64,000 nucleotides of DNA, taken from assembly GCA_964623815.1 (NCBI GenBank), contig CAZUVR010000010.1, positions 25,391-89,390 of the forward strand. Reading direction: 5' to 3'. The notes beneath the pieces are model-generated. The model was not told the origin of the DNA, searched no databases, and saw nothing but the letters and a program-made list of their open reading frames with translations. The first letter of the stretch is position 1; each line of letters starts with the position of its first letter. This DNA is from Chroococcopsis sp964623815 (GTDB lineage Bacteria > Cyanobacteriota > Cyanobacteriia > Cyanobacteriales > Microcystaceae). Shown here in pieces: positions 35,437-43,700 of this stretch. A program made the translations under genes and the position numbers.

Positions 35437-35674
35437 CCTTAGAATTATATAGGAGAAGCCTCAGAGATATTAAACAGCCTTTTGGTGTACGTTATCTTCT
35501 ATCTTCGTGCCTATGGCATTCATCGCTATTTCTGCTTATATAAATTACCTACTAAAGCTATACTAGGCTATGAGATTTTATAGAAAATCTTCATAAAAGC
35601 TAACAGACTTTGTTTCGGTCTGGTTTTGCCCTTAAATAGGTATCCATCGATATTAGCGCGTGAATTAGCCAAAT

Positions 35675-36793
35675 ATGAATCAAGGCATAGATTTACAAGA
35701 CAGTTTTATACAATCCCTGAAAAACTTGGGATTATCATCGGGCTTGGCTAAGACTATTTGGATGCCACTACCGATGATTTTGATGATTATCGGTGCTACG
35801 GTAGGCGTATTGGTCTGTGTCTGGCTGGAAAGAAAAATCTCTGCGGCGGCGCAGCAGCGTATCGGACCCGAATACGCTGGCCCTCTAGGCGTTCTCCAGC
35901 CGGTAGCCGATGGCATCAAGTTAGTATTTAAAGAAGACATTATCCCCGCGAAATCCGATCCCTGGTTATTCACCCTCGGGCCGATATTGGTGGTACTGCC
36001 GGTGTTCGTATCCTATCTGATCGTCCCCTTCGGACAGAATATAGTTATCACCGATCTCAACGTTGGCATCTTCCTCTGGATAGCTCTTTCCAGTATCGCC
36101 CCCATAGGTTTGTTAATGTCGGGATACTCCTCCAATAACAAATACTCCCTCTTAGGAGGATTGAGGGCGGCAGCACAATCGATCAGCTACGAAATCCCTC
36201 TAGCTCTCTCCGTACTGGCGATCGCTATGATGTCCAACAGCCTCAGCACGATCGACATAGTTCAACAGCAATCCGGCTATGGTCTTCTCGGGTGGAATAT
36301 CTGGCGGCAACCGGTGGGCTTCATCATCTTCTGGATAGCCGCCCTGGCCGAATGCGAGAGATTACCCTTCGACTTACCGGAAGCGGAAGAAGAATTGGTA
36401 GCAGGGTATCAAACCGAATACGCCGGGATGAAATTCGCCCTCTTCTACGTCGCCTCCTACGTTAACCTAGTCCTATCGGCCTTAGTTTTCGCCGTCCTCT
36501 ATCTCGGTGGTTGGGAATCCCCTATACCCGTCGGTTTATTAGCGGGTTGGTTGGGAGTGGAAGAAACTAACCCCTTCTTACAAGTAACCACCGCCTCCCT
36601 AGGCATTACCATGATGGTATTGAAATCCTACTTCCTCATCTTCCTGGCGATTTTACTCCGTTGGACAGTCCCCAGAGTGAGGATCGACCAACTGCTAGAT
36701 CTGGGCTGGAAATTTCTCCTCCCCGTTTCCCTGGTCAATTTACTTCTAACCGCCGCTCTAAAGTTAGCTTTTCCCGTAGCTTTCGGCGGCTGA
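35675..36793 (+). CDS. ndhA: NDH-1 subunit 1 (NdhA)
   Basis: 372 residues with eight or so membrane helices. The signature GPEYAGPLGVLQPVADGIKL and the acidic loop AECERLPFDLPEAEEELVAGY identify NuoH/ND1, at the interface between the quinone site and the membrane arm of cyanobacterial NDH-1. First of a four-gene operon ndhA-ndhI-ndhG-ndhE with gaps of 25, 48 and 15 bases. Upstream there is a small AT-rich inverted repeat (AGATTTT/AAAATCT, 35573-35590) of unknown role. Confidence 0.96.
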   Translation: MNQGIDLQDSFIQSLKNLGLSSGLAKTIWMPLPMILMIIGATVGVLVCVWLERKISAAAQQRIGPEYAGPLGVLQPVADGIKLVFKEDIIPAKSDPWLFTLGPILVVLPVFVSYLIVPFGQNIVITDLNVGIFLWIALSSIAPIGLLMSGYSSNNKYSLLGGLRAAAQSISYEIPLALSVLAIAMMSNSLSTIDIVQQQSGYGLLGWNIWRQPVGFIIFWIAALAECERLPFDLPEAEEELVAGYQTEYAGMKFALFYVASYVNLVLSALVFAVLYLGGWESPIPVGLLAGWLGVEETNPFLQVTTASLGITMMVLKSYFLIFLAILLRWTVPRVRIDQLLDLGWKFLLPVSLVNLLLTAALKLAFPVAFGG

Positions 36794-36818
36794 CCTCCCT
36801 TACCCCCCCTTAATCACC

Positions 36819-37394
36819 ATGTTTAACATTCTTAAACAAGTTAGCGACTACGCCAAAGGCAGTATCCAAGCGGCTAAATATATCGGTCAAGGACTGGGTG
36901 TTACTTTTGACCATATGCGCCGCCGCCCCGTTACCGTTCAATATCCCTATGAAAAACTGATCCCCTCGGAACGTTTTCGCGGACGCATTCACTTTGAATT
37001 CGATAAATGTATCGCCTGTGAAGTCTGTGTTCGCGTCTGTCCGATCAACCTACCCGTAGTAGATTGGACATTCAATAAAGAGGTGAAAAAGAAAGAACTA
37101 AAACACTACAGCATCGATTTCGGTGTCTGTATCTTCTGCGGTAACTGCGTCGAATACTGTCCCACCAATTGTTTATCGATGACGGAAGAGTACGAACTCG
37201 CCTCCTACGATCGCCACGATCTCAACTTCGATAACGTGGCTCTCGGTCGTTTACCCTACAAGGTAACTCAAGATCCAATGGTGACACCCTTAAGAGAGTT
37301 AGGATACTTACCCAAAGGCGTTATCGAACCTCATGATTTACCCCCCGGTAGTCAACGCCCCGGCAAACGTCCGGAGGAAATCGTTAACCAGTAA
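36819..37394 (+). CDS. ndhI: NDH-1 subunit I (two 4Fe-4S clusters)
   Basis: 191 residues. Two ferredoxin-type clusters are visible: C64-x2-C67-x2-C70-x3-C74 and C104-x2-C107-x2-C110-x3-C114. NdhI sits in the peripheral arm of NDH-1 and passes electrons from reduced ferredoxin towards plastoquinone in respiration and cyclic electron flow around photosystem I. Second gene of the ndhAIGE operon. Confidence 0.96.
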   Translation: MFNILKQVSDYAKGSIQAAKYIGQGLGVTFDHMRRRPVTVQYPYEKLIPSERFRGRIHFEFDKCIACEVCVRVCPINLPVVDWTFNKEVKKKELKHYSIDFGVCIFCGNCVEYCPTNCLSMTEEYELASYDRHDLNFDNVALGRLPYKVTQDPMVTPLRELGYLPKGVIEPHDLPPGSQRPGKRPEEIVNQ

Positions 37395-37442
37395 TCACGA
37401 TAATGGGGATGCAACCTGCATCCCCGAAGGAGAATAAGTATA

Positions 37443-38039
37443 GTGAATTTAGCAGAAGGCGTTCAAATAGTTTCATTCGGGATTTTAGCCGCCATCATTA
37501 TCGGCGCGGGTTTGGGGGTAGTTCTACTCTCTAATATCGTTTACTCGGCATTTCTTTTAGGGGCGGTGTTCATCAGCATCGCCGGTATGTACATTTTATT
37601 AAACGCGGATTTCGTAGCGGCAGCTCAAGTTCTGATCTACGTGGGCGCGATCAACGTTCTCATCTTGTTCGCCATCATGTTAGTCAACAAGCGAGAAGAT
37701 TTCAGCCAGATACCCAGGCGTTGGGTGCGTCAGGGGGCCACTGGATTAGTCTGCGTCGGGTTATTCGTGCTTCTGGCGACTATGGTGTTGATCACTCCCT
37801 GGTCATTATCCGGCGTTTCTCCCGCCGTCGTTCGCAATACTTTAGTAGATCTCGCTAAACACTTCTTTAGCGATTTTCTCTTACCTTTTGAATTAGCTTC
37901 CGTACTCTTGTTAATGGCTATGGTGGGCGCGATCATCATCGCCCGTCGGGATTTGATCCCCGAAGTTCCTACCGAACTACCCACATCTACCCCTTTAACT
38001 CTGCCTGAAAGGCCCAGAGAATTAACCGCTCCTAAATAG
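37443..38039 (+). CDS. ndhG: NDH-1 subunit 6 (NdhG)
   Basis: 198 residues with five hydrophobic helices and the ND6/NuoJ signature QVLIYVGAINVLILFAIMLV. It starts at GTG (37443), preceded by AAGGAG; no upstream ATG in frame is credible. The polar C-terminal tail (about 175-198) is rich in Pro and Thr. Third gene of the operon. Confidence 0.94.
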   Translation: MNLAEGVQIVSFGILAAIIIGAGLGVVLLSNIVYSAFLLGAVFISIAGMYILLNADFVAAAQVLIYVGAINVLILFAIMLVNKREDFSQIPRRWVRQGATGLVCVGLFVLLATMVLITPWSLSGVSPAVVRNTLVDLAKHFFSDFLLPFELASVLLLMAMVGAIIIARRDLIPEVPTELPTSTPLTLPERPRELTAPK

Positions 38040-38054
38040 TCGCTCAGAGGTGTT

Positions 38055-38366
38055 ATGCAAATACAATTAGAATATTTTTTACTCCTGGCAGCCGCCCTAT
38101 TCTGTATCGGAATCTACGGCTTAGTTACTAGCAGGAACGCGGTTCGAGTTCTCATGTCGATCGAATTGATGTTAAATGCAGTGAACATCAACTTGATGGC
38201 TTTCTCTAACTATCTCGACCCTTCTAATATTAAAGGTCAAGTATTTACGGTGTTCGTGATTACCGTCGCTGCCTCGGAAGCCGCCGTCGGCCTTGCTATC
38301 ATCCTCGCCATCTATCGTAACCGTAATACGATCGATATGGAGCAATTCAACCTCCTCAAATGGTAA
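38055..38366 (+). CDS. ndhE: NDH-1 subunit 4L (NdhE)
   Basis: 103 residues, three membrane helices, with SIELMLNAVNINLMAF and TVAASEAAVGLAIILAIYR containing the membrane Glu residues of the NuoK/ND4L proton channel. Last gene of the ndhAIGE operon; a strong hairpin terminator follows. Confidence 0.95.
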   Translation: MQIQLEYFLLLAAALFCIGIYGLVTSRNAVRVLMSIELMLNAVNINLMAFSNYLDPSNIKGQVFTVFVITVAASEAAVGLAIILAIYRNRNTIDMEQFNLLKW

Positions 38367-38392
38367 CCCCATTTATTAACTAATTTTTATCG

Positions 38393-38425
38393 GTCATCGG
38401 CATCATCCCGATGACTATTTTTATG
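38393..38425 (+). terminator. Hairpin terminator after ndhE
   Basis: GTCATCGG and CCGATGAC form a perfect 8-base stem with a 7-base loop (38393-38415), followed by TATTTTTATG. It lies 27 bases after the ndhE stop and fits an intrinsic terminator for the ndh operon. Confidence 0.65.
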
Positions 38426-38499
38426 TGCTGGCACCGGTCTTGACTTTAATCGTTATCGGTGACTATGATATGGCAGATCTATAATAAATTTCTAATATA

Positions 38500-39465
38500 A
38501 TGTCCCAACCTATACTATCAATTGTTATCCCGACTCGTGAAGGATTTAGCGACCATTGGATAACGCAATTATTAAAAGTTAAAGGGGAAGTCGAATTTAT
38601 CCTCGTTCATCCTCCTGGAGCTAAACCTTACTCGGTTCAAGACAGCAGGATGAAACAAATCGTCAGCTCCTTACGCGGTGAAATAATTCAAAGGCTCACC
38701 GGTTTCATGAACGCTACCGCCCCCTACGTTCTTACTATTAACTGTGACGAATACCTGCACCCCGATATTCAAGAATTAGCCGTAGCTTATTTCGAGAGAT
38801 TCCCCGATAGTTGGGTTTTGCGCTTATCCAGAAAAGAATATAACTACGGAGATTTAGCCGCCCTATCAGCTCCTTGGCTATCCATACCTAACGTTAATGA
38901 GATGAAAACCTGTAGTAGAGCCGCTAAAACTTCTAACTTATTCGGTGGCAAAGATTATCTGTTAGATTTACCGATCGCCCCCTTAGAAAAGCCCTTCCAT
39001 CCCGCTTGTTTAATAGGAAACAGAAACGATCACAGCGGTACTCATATAGAAAACTTCGATAAGAAAATTTGGAAGAATTCCTTAGTACAAACCGCCATTA
39101 AAGAAATAAGTAACCTGATGAATCTCGGCGGGCCTGTGAAATATATTCCCTTTTGGTGCCTCGATCGATTGCTAGGACTATACATTCAAGCTAAATTCTA
39201 CGAAAAAGACCGGATAATAGGTCACTGGCTACCCTTACCAGAACAGATACGTATAGAAGATAATCCTCCTGAATACAAACGTACACGCCGTTTTTACTTC
39301 ATAGCTGAAGTCATGTTACTTAAGAGTTTTCCCCAATATGGCTATCTCTGGAATTTGATCCTCTCGCAAGTAACCGCTGTTCCGATTCGCGCCTTTGATT
39401 CCGTCAAAAGAGTTATTAGCCCCCCACTACCCCTAGAATCTAAATCAGGCTCACAAACTCTTTAA
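38500..39465 (+). CDS. Family-2-like glycosyltransferase, diverged
   Basis: 321 residues. The N-terminus LSIVIPTREGFSDHWITQLL is the nucleotide-binding strand of GT-A enzymes, and INCDEYLHPD (about residues 81-90) is a possible metal-binding DxD-like motif. The rest does not match a subgroup I know. No membrane helix is clear, so it is probably cytosolic and acts on a membrane or protein acceptor. Donor and acceptor are unknown. Its 3' end overlaps the convergent PPK2 gene by 15 bases. Confidence 0.6.
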   Translation: MSQPILSIVIPTREGFSDHWITQLLKVKGEVEFILVHPPGAKPYSVQDSRMKQIVSSLRGEIIQRLTGFMNATAPYVLTINCDEYLHPDIQELAVAYFERFPDSWVLRLSRKEYNYGDLAALSAPWLSIPNVNEMKTCSRAAKTSNLFGGKDYLLDLPIAPLEKPFHPACLIGNRNDHSGTHIENFDKKIWKNSLVQTAIKEISNLMNLGGPVKYIPFWCLDRLLGLYIQAKFYEKDRIIGHWLPLPEQIRIEDNPPEYKRTRRFYFIAEVMLLKSFPQYGYLWNLILSQVTAVPIRAFDSVKRVISPPLPLESKSGSQTL

Positions 39466-40953
39466 CTTGGATTTAATCGCCGCGATTACGGTTTCGATAA
39501 TTTTAACCCGGGCATAATATTTATCATCCCCCGGCACCACAGTCCAAGGAGCCGAAGCCGTACTGGTACGCGCCACCATTTGATTCACTGCCACCGCGTA
39601 GACATCCCACTTTTCACGATTGCGCCAATCTTCTTGAGTTAACTTGTACTGTTTGAAAGGATTCTGCTGTCTTTCCTCGAATCTCCTTAATTGTTCTTCT
39701 GGGCTGATGTGGAGCCAGAATTTAACTATCACATAGTCCGCGTGAACTAATTGAGCCTCAAACTCGTTGATTTCTTGATAAGCCCGCCTCCATTCAACCT
39801 CATTAGCGAAACCTTCGATTCTCTCTACCAGTACCCTACCGTACCAGGTGCGATCGAAGATACCAATAGTACCCCGGGCGGGCAACTTGCGCCAGAATCT
39901 CCACAAGTAATGATAGCGGTGTTCTTCCTCTGTCGGTGCGGCGAAAGCGTGAACCTGATAACTGCGAGGATCGAGGGTATCGGTTAAACGTTTAATTGCC
40001 CCGCCCTTTCCGGCGGCATCCCAACCCTCAAAAATTACCAGTACCGGCAGATGTTTCTTGAAGATTTCTAACTGTAACTTTCTCAATTCTACCTGTGCCT
40101 GTCGCAGGCGGACTTTATACTCATCCCTGTCCAGTTTTGAATTTAAGTCCACCTTAGCCAGGAAATCTGGCTCGCTCGGCAATAACTGAGATTGATTAGG
40201 TAAGTTTACTGGACAGGATACGGGTAGTTGAACTCGATCGAGAGCCTGAGTGATCACCGCCACCAGTTGGGATAATACCTTTACCCTGGCCCATCTTTGG
40301 CAATCTCCCTCCACTAATATCCAGGGAGCTATACCTGTGCTGGTATAAGTGATCATCTCCTCCGCCAGTGCGCTATATTCCTTATAGTTCTTCGCCTGTT
40401 GCCAATCTTCCCGACGAACCCGCCACGACTCTAATTCATCCTCGGAATACTCTTTAATACGTTTTTTCAGCTCTTTCTGGCTCAAATGTATCCAGAATTT
40501 AGCAATTACTACCCCCTGATCCCCTAACTGCCTTTCAAAAGCATTAATATCGGCCATCACTAATGGCACTTCCCCCTGAGGTAGCTTTTCAAATAATCTA
40601 TCTTCTAACAGCCGGATATACCAACTGTGATAAAAAATCCCCATCAAACCCACGGGAGGTATTTTCTGCCAGAAGCGCCACAAGAAAGGATAATTTTCCT
40701 CCTGCGCCGAAGGCTGTAAGATGGGATGGACTAAGAAACCCCTCGGGTCAACATAATTAATGATTTTCTTCACCAATGCCCCCTTACCCGCAGCGGCCCA
40801 GCCCTCCAAAACCACCACTATCGGTAATTTATGTTCCCAACAGGACTGCTGTAGGGTGCTGAGTTGCTTCATCAACTCTTCTATCTGACTTTTATAGGTA
40901 TCCCTATCCAAGGATAAGGATAAATCGAGGTTGTCTAACATGGTGTCGCTCAA
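39451..40953 (-). CDS. Polyphosphate:AMP phosphotransferase (two PPK2 domains)
   Basis: 500 residues made of two tandem PPK2 kinase domains. The first has LEGWAAAGKG (Walker A near 50-58), the second FEGWDAAGKGG (near 305-315); each has the lid DRTWYGRVL or its first-domain equivalent YHSWYIRLL. The first domain lacks the Asp and Arg that the second keeps (DAAGKG, FDRTWY), so the second is probably the catalytic one, as in two-domain class II PPK2 enzymes (PAP), which make ADP from AMP and polyphosphate. ATG at 40953; single gene. Confidence 0.88.
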   Translation of the reverse strand: MSDTMLDNLDLSLSLDRDTYKSQIEELMKQLSTLQQSCWEHKLPIVVVLEGWAAAGKGALVKKIINYVDPRGFLVHPILQPSAQEENYPFLWRFWQKIPPVGLMGIFYHSWYIRLLEDRLFEKLPQGEVPLVMADINAFERQLGDQGVVIAKFWIHLSQKELKKRIKEYSEDELESWRVRREDWQQAKNYKEYSALAEEMITYTSTGIAPWILVEGDCQRWARVKVLSQLVAVITQALDRVQLPVSCPVNLPNQSQLLPSEPDFLAKVDLNSKLDRDEYKVRLRQAQVELRKLQLEIFKKHLPVLVIFEGWDAAGKGGAIKRLTDTLDPRSYQVHAFAAPTEEEHRYHYLWRFWRKLPARGTIGIFDRTWYGRVLVERIEGFANEVEWRRAYQEINEFEAQLVHADYVIVKFWLHISPEEQLRRFEERQQNPFKQYKLTQEDWRNREKWDVYAVAVNQMVARTSTASAPWTVVPGDDKYYARVKIIETVIAAIKSKLKSL

Positions 40954-41495
40954 TACCAGATCGTAACTCTCACATATTACCCGGTCGTTTAAGATTGCCG
41001 TTTAAATTCATATAAATTTAATATATTTAGGGGCTTGTGCTAGCCTTTACCCGAGAGTGGTTAGTAGCTAGTGGTTAAGTACTGGTCATTTCTCTCTAAA
41101 GAAGGGTATGATACTAAATCCTGTTCTCAAAGGCTACTTATGAAGATTGGGAATCGGGAATCGGGAGTCGGGAATCGGGATAAATATTTCTACTCCCTAC
41201 TCCCCGGATCGTAAAAGGGTACTATGAAAAACGGATTTAGTATGATAAGCGGATTTCGGGTCTTTGAAAACAGGATTTGGTGTGACGTGGATTACCCATT
41301 ATTCACTCAATGGTTAAGAGAAATTAAACAGTTATAAAAGATTTATAAATGTGTAAATAGATACAAAGTAATTAATAAAAATCTACTAAATAGTTACGAG
41401 ACAGTTTTTTTGCCAATCTTTCTTAAAAATGTTAGTTTGACCTTCGATCGGGGAATAATAAAACAGATGATTGACTATAAAGGATTCTCTAACTC
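40954..41495. other. 542-base intergenic region before the chemotaxis operon
   Basis: No gene is seen. It holds a MITE-like repeat (41113-41281), and a possible promoter for the chemotaxis operon: TTGACC at 41437-41442 and TAAAAC at 41459-41464 with a 16-base spacer, about 30 bases before the ATG at 41496. The rest is AT-rich leader DNA. Confidence 0.5.
41113..41281. repeat. MITE-like element with heptad core
   Basis: The arms ACTAAATCCTGTTCTCAAAG... (41113-41134) and its imperfect complement ending AACAGGATTTGGT (41260-41281) pair at 19 of 22 positions. Between them are four tandem heptamers (GGGAATC or GGGAGTC, 41149-41176) and a second inverted word GGATTTAGTATGATA (about 41233) that complements TATGATACTAAATCC (about 41107). 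It has no coding capacity and resembles the small non-autonomous palindromic repeats of cyanobacterial genomes. Confidence 0.6.
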
Positions 41496-42743
41496 ATGAA
41501 TCCCAGCCTATTTAATACGGAACACCCCAATGCTGGTTATAGCCCCATTGCCGCTCTAGAGCAGGTAATTAATACTCGCGCCAACGGCTGTTTATTAGTT
41601 AAGGCGGGCGAAGTAGAATGGCGATTCTATTTTCATCAGGGACAGATAACCTATGGAACCCATTCCGTAGAACCCTTTGAAAGATTAGAACGGCATTTGC
41701 GACTTTTAAGCCATAAAATACCTAATTTAACAGCGGGAGTGAGGAATCAAGCTAAAGCATTATTTCAAAAACCTGGTGCCGCACTTAATTCATCTCACCA
41801 AACACAAGATTATCAAGCGGTGTGGTGGTTACTCCAACAACAATATCTTAATAAGGACGAGATCGGTATACTCATAGCAAGTCTTCTCAAAGAAGTCTTA
41901 GAAACCTATCTGCTCTTAAAGACTTTAAACATGGAGTTCATACCCCATATTCCCATACCCTTATGTCATCTCAACCCTAAAACCTTAATAGAAACTTGTG
42001 TGGAGAGACTGGAAGGATGGAAGAAACTTTCTAACCAGATTAAGTCTCCCTATCAACGCCCTTACCTGGTGGAACAAAGCCGCGTAATTCAAGAATTACC
42101 AGCAGTTCAAAGGGATAAACTTAAGAAGATTTTAGTAGGGTTTAATTTTTATCAACTAGGAGTTTTACTGAATCAAGATGAATTAGCAGTAGCTAAAAAT
42201 CTCTATCCTCTCATCAGCAAAAAAGCGGTTATTTTAAAAGCTCCGCCACAAGCTTTTGAACAATTGCCCATATTAAATCCAGGAGTGATAACTACACAAA
42301 ATTCCGCCCGTAGTGCCAACATAGTTAATAACACATTGTCAACGATTACGGCGAATATCCAAAAAAATAATGTAGCCAAAACTAATGTAGTCTGTGTAGA
42401 TGATAGTCCAGCGATGTTAAAAGCAATCAGTCAGTTTTTAAGTAACAAAAATATAGAGATATTCCCGATTACCGATCCCTTAAAAGCTTTGAGGGAGATA
42501 GTTAGGTTACAACCAAAATTAATACTTTTGGATGTAGGTATGCCTAATTTAGATGGTTATCGTCTCTGTCGTTTGATTAGGAATCATTCTTTATTTAAAG
42601 AAACTCCTATCATTATGGTGACGGGAAACACCGGGGTATTAGACAGAGCTAAAGCTAAAGTCGCGGGGGCTACAGATTACTTAACTAAACCCTTCAGCCA
42701 AGATGAATTAGCCAATATGGTACAAAAATATTTATTGATCTAG
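41496..42743 (+). CDS. PatA/PixG-type response regulator of the chemotaxis operon
   Basis: 415 residues. The N-terminal PATAN-type domain (from ALEQVINTRANGCLLVKAGE) and helical middle are followed by a receiver domain (from TNVVCVDDSPAMLK, about residue 295) with phosphoacceptor Asp in LILLDVGMPN and Lys in TKPFS. PixG/PilG proteins take phosphate from the operon's CheA-type kinase and control pilus function in phototaxis or motility. First gene of a six-gene run with short gaps. Confidence 0.9.
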   Translation: MNPSLFNTEHPNAGYSPIAALEQVINTRANGCLLVKAGEVEWRFYFHQGQITYGTHSVEPFERLERHLRLLSHKIPNLTAGVRNQAKALFQKPGAALNSSHQTQDYQAVWWLLQQQYLNKDEIGILIASLLKEVLETYLLLKTLNMEFIPHIPIPLCHLNPKTLIETCVERLEGWKKLSNQIKSPYQRPYLVEQSRVIQELPAVQRDKLKKILVGFNFYQLGVLLNQDELAVAKNLYPLISKKAVILKAPPQAFEQLPILNPGVITTQNSARSANIVNNTLSTITANIQKNNVAKTNVVCVDDSPAMLKAISQFLSNKNIEIFPITDPLKALREIVRLQPKLILLDVGMPNLDGYRLCRLIRNHSLFKETPIIMVTGNTGVLDRAKAKVAGATDYLTKPFSQDELANMVQKYLLI

Positions 42744-42819
42744 ACAAGATGAGACAAAATAGATAATTATTAGGAAAAAAAGGGCATTCTAAAAAATATC
42801 GTCAAAAGGAGAGAATTGA

Positions 42820-43182
42820 ATGATCACAGTTTTAGTCGTAGAAGATACAGTATCAGAGCAGGAATTGATCAGTTTATATTTGCGAGAAGCAGGTTACAGC
42901 GTTATTAACGCCAGCAACGGGAAAGAAGCTCTCACAAAAGTAGAAAATCAAAAACCAGACGTAGTAGTTACCGACGTGGTCATGCCGGGAATGAACGGAT
43001 TTGAACTGTGCCGGAGTTTGAAAAAAAACCCGGAAACGCAAAAAGTCCCCGTGATCGCCTGCACCTCTAAAAATCAAGAACTCGATCGCCTCTGGGGCAT
43101 GAAACAGGGTGTGGATATATACGTGACCAAACCCTTCACCAGAGAAGAAATATTAAGGGCGGTAAAAGCGGTGGCAGGTTAG
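42820..43182 (+). CDS. CheY-like response regulator (PixH/PilH type)
   Basis: 120 residues, a lone receiver domain with phosphoacceptor D52 (VVVTDVVMPG), VVED near the N-terminus and Lys in TKPFT. In this operon type the H protein tunes or drains phosphate from the kinase. AAAAGGAG precedes the ATG. The next gene starts two bases after its stop. Confidence 0.9.
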   Translation: MITVLVVEDTVSEQELISLYLREAGYSVINASNGKEALTKVENQKPDVVVTDVVMPGMNGFELCRSLKKNPETQKVPVIACTSKNQELDRLWGMKQGVDIYVTKPFTREEILRAVKAVAG

Positions 43183-43184
43183 GA

Positions 43185-43664
43185 ATGAGAGATCCCGGCA
43201 ACGACGATGGAGTAGATACTTACCTGCGGGTACAACTGGCCGACAGTACGCAGGCGGTGATACCGATGAGCAAAATGCAGGAGGTATTGACCAGCCCCTG
43301 CGATCGAATTACCGTCATGCCCCTAATGCCCGAATGGGTGATTGGCCTGCTCAATCAACGCAGTCAAATTTTCTGGGTGATGGACTTACCCCAATTTTTA
43401 GGACTACCCCCTCTAGAAGTAGAAGAGCAAACCTATAACATCGCCATAGTCAGGGTAGACGATAAACCGGTGGGATTAAGGGTCAAACAGGTATATGGAG
43501 TCAGTAGATTCAGAGCCGATTTAATACAATCCCCCATCGGCGCTCTACCGAGCCAATTGGAACCTTACTTGCGAGGTTACGTATTGCGACAGCAATCGAT
43601 ACTCCTGGTGCTAGAGACGGAGGCGATTGTTCAAGGAGCAGGCCAACTATTAGAACACAGCTAA
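43185..43664 (+). CDS. CheW-like coupling protein (PixI/PilI type)
   Basis: 159 residues of a CheW fold: VIPMSKMQEVLTSPCDRITVMPLMPEWVIGLLNQRSQIFWVMDL is the diagnostic stretch, and PVGLRVKQVYGVSRFRADLI follows. It should link the receptor at 43701 to the CheA-type kinase at 46576. Starts two bases after the CheY-like gene. Confidence 0.9.
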   Translation: MRDPGNDDGVDTYLRVQLADSTQAVIPMSKMQEVLTSPCDRITVMPLMPEWVIGLLNQRSQIFWVMDLPQFLGLPPLEVEEQTYNIAIVRVDDKPVGLRVKQVYGVSRFRADLIQSPIGALPSQLEPYLRGYVLRQQSILLVLETEAIVQGAGQLLEHS

Positions 43665-43700
43665 CATCTATCACGAGATATATTTTTGAGGGAATTTCCT

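Noticed and set aside
41149..41180. Possible CRISPR-like tandem repeats
   Set aside because: The units are only seven bases with no spacers, so these are ordinary cyanobacterial heptad repeats.
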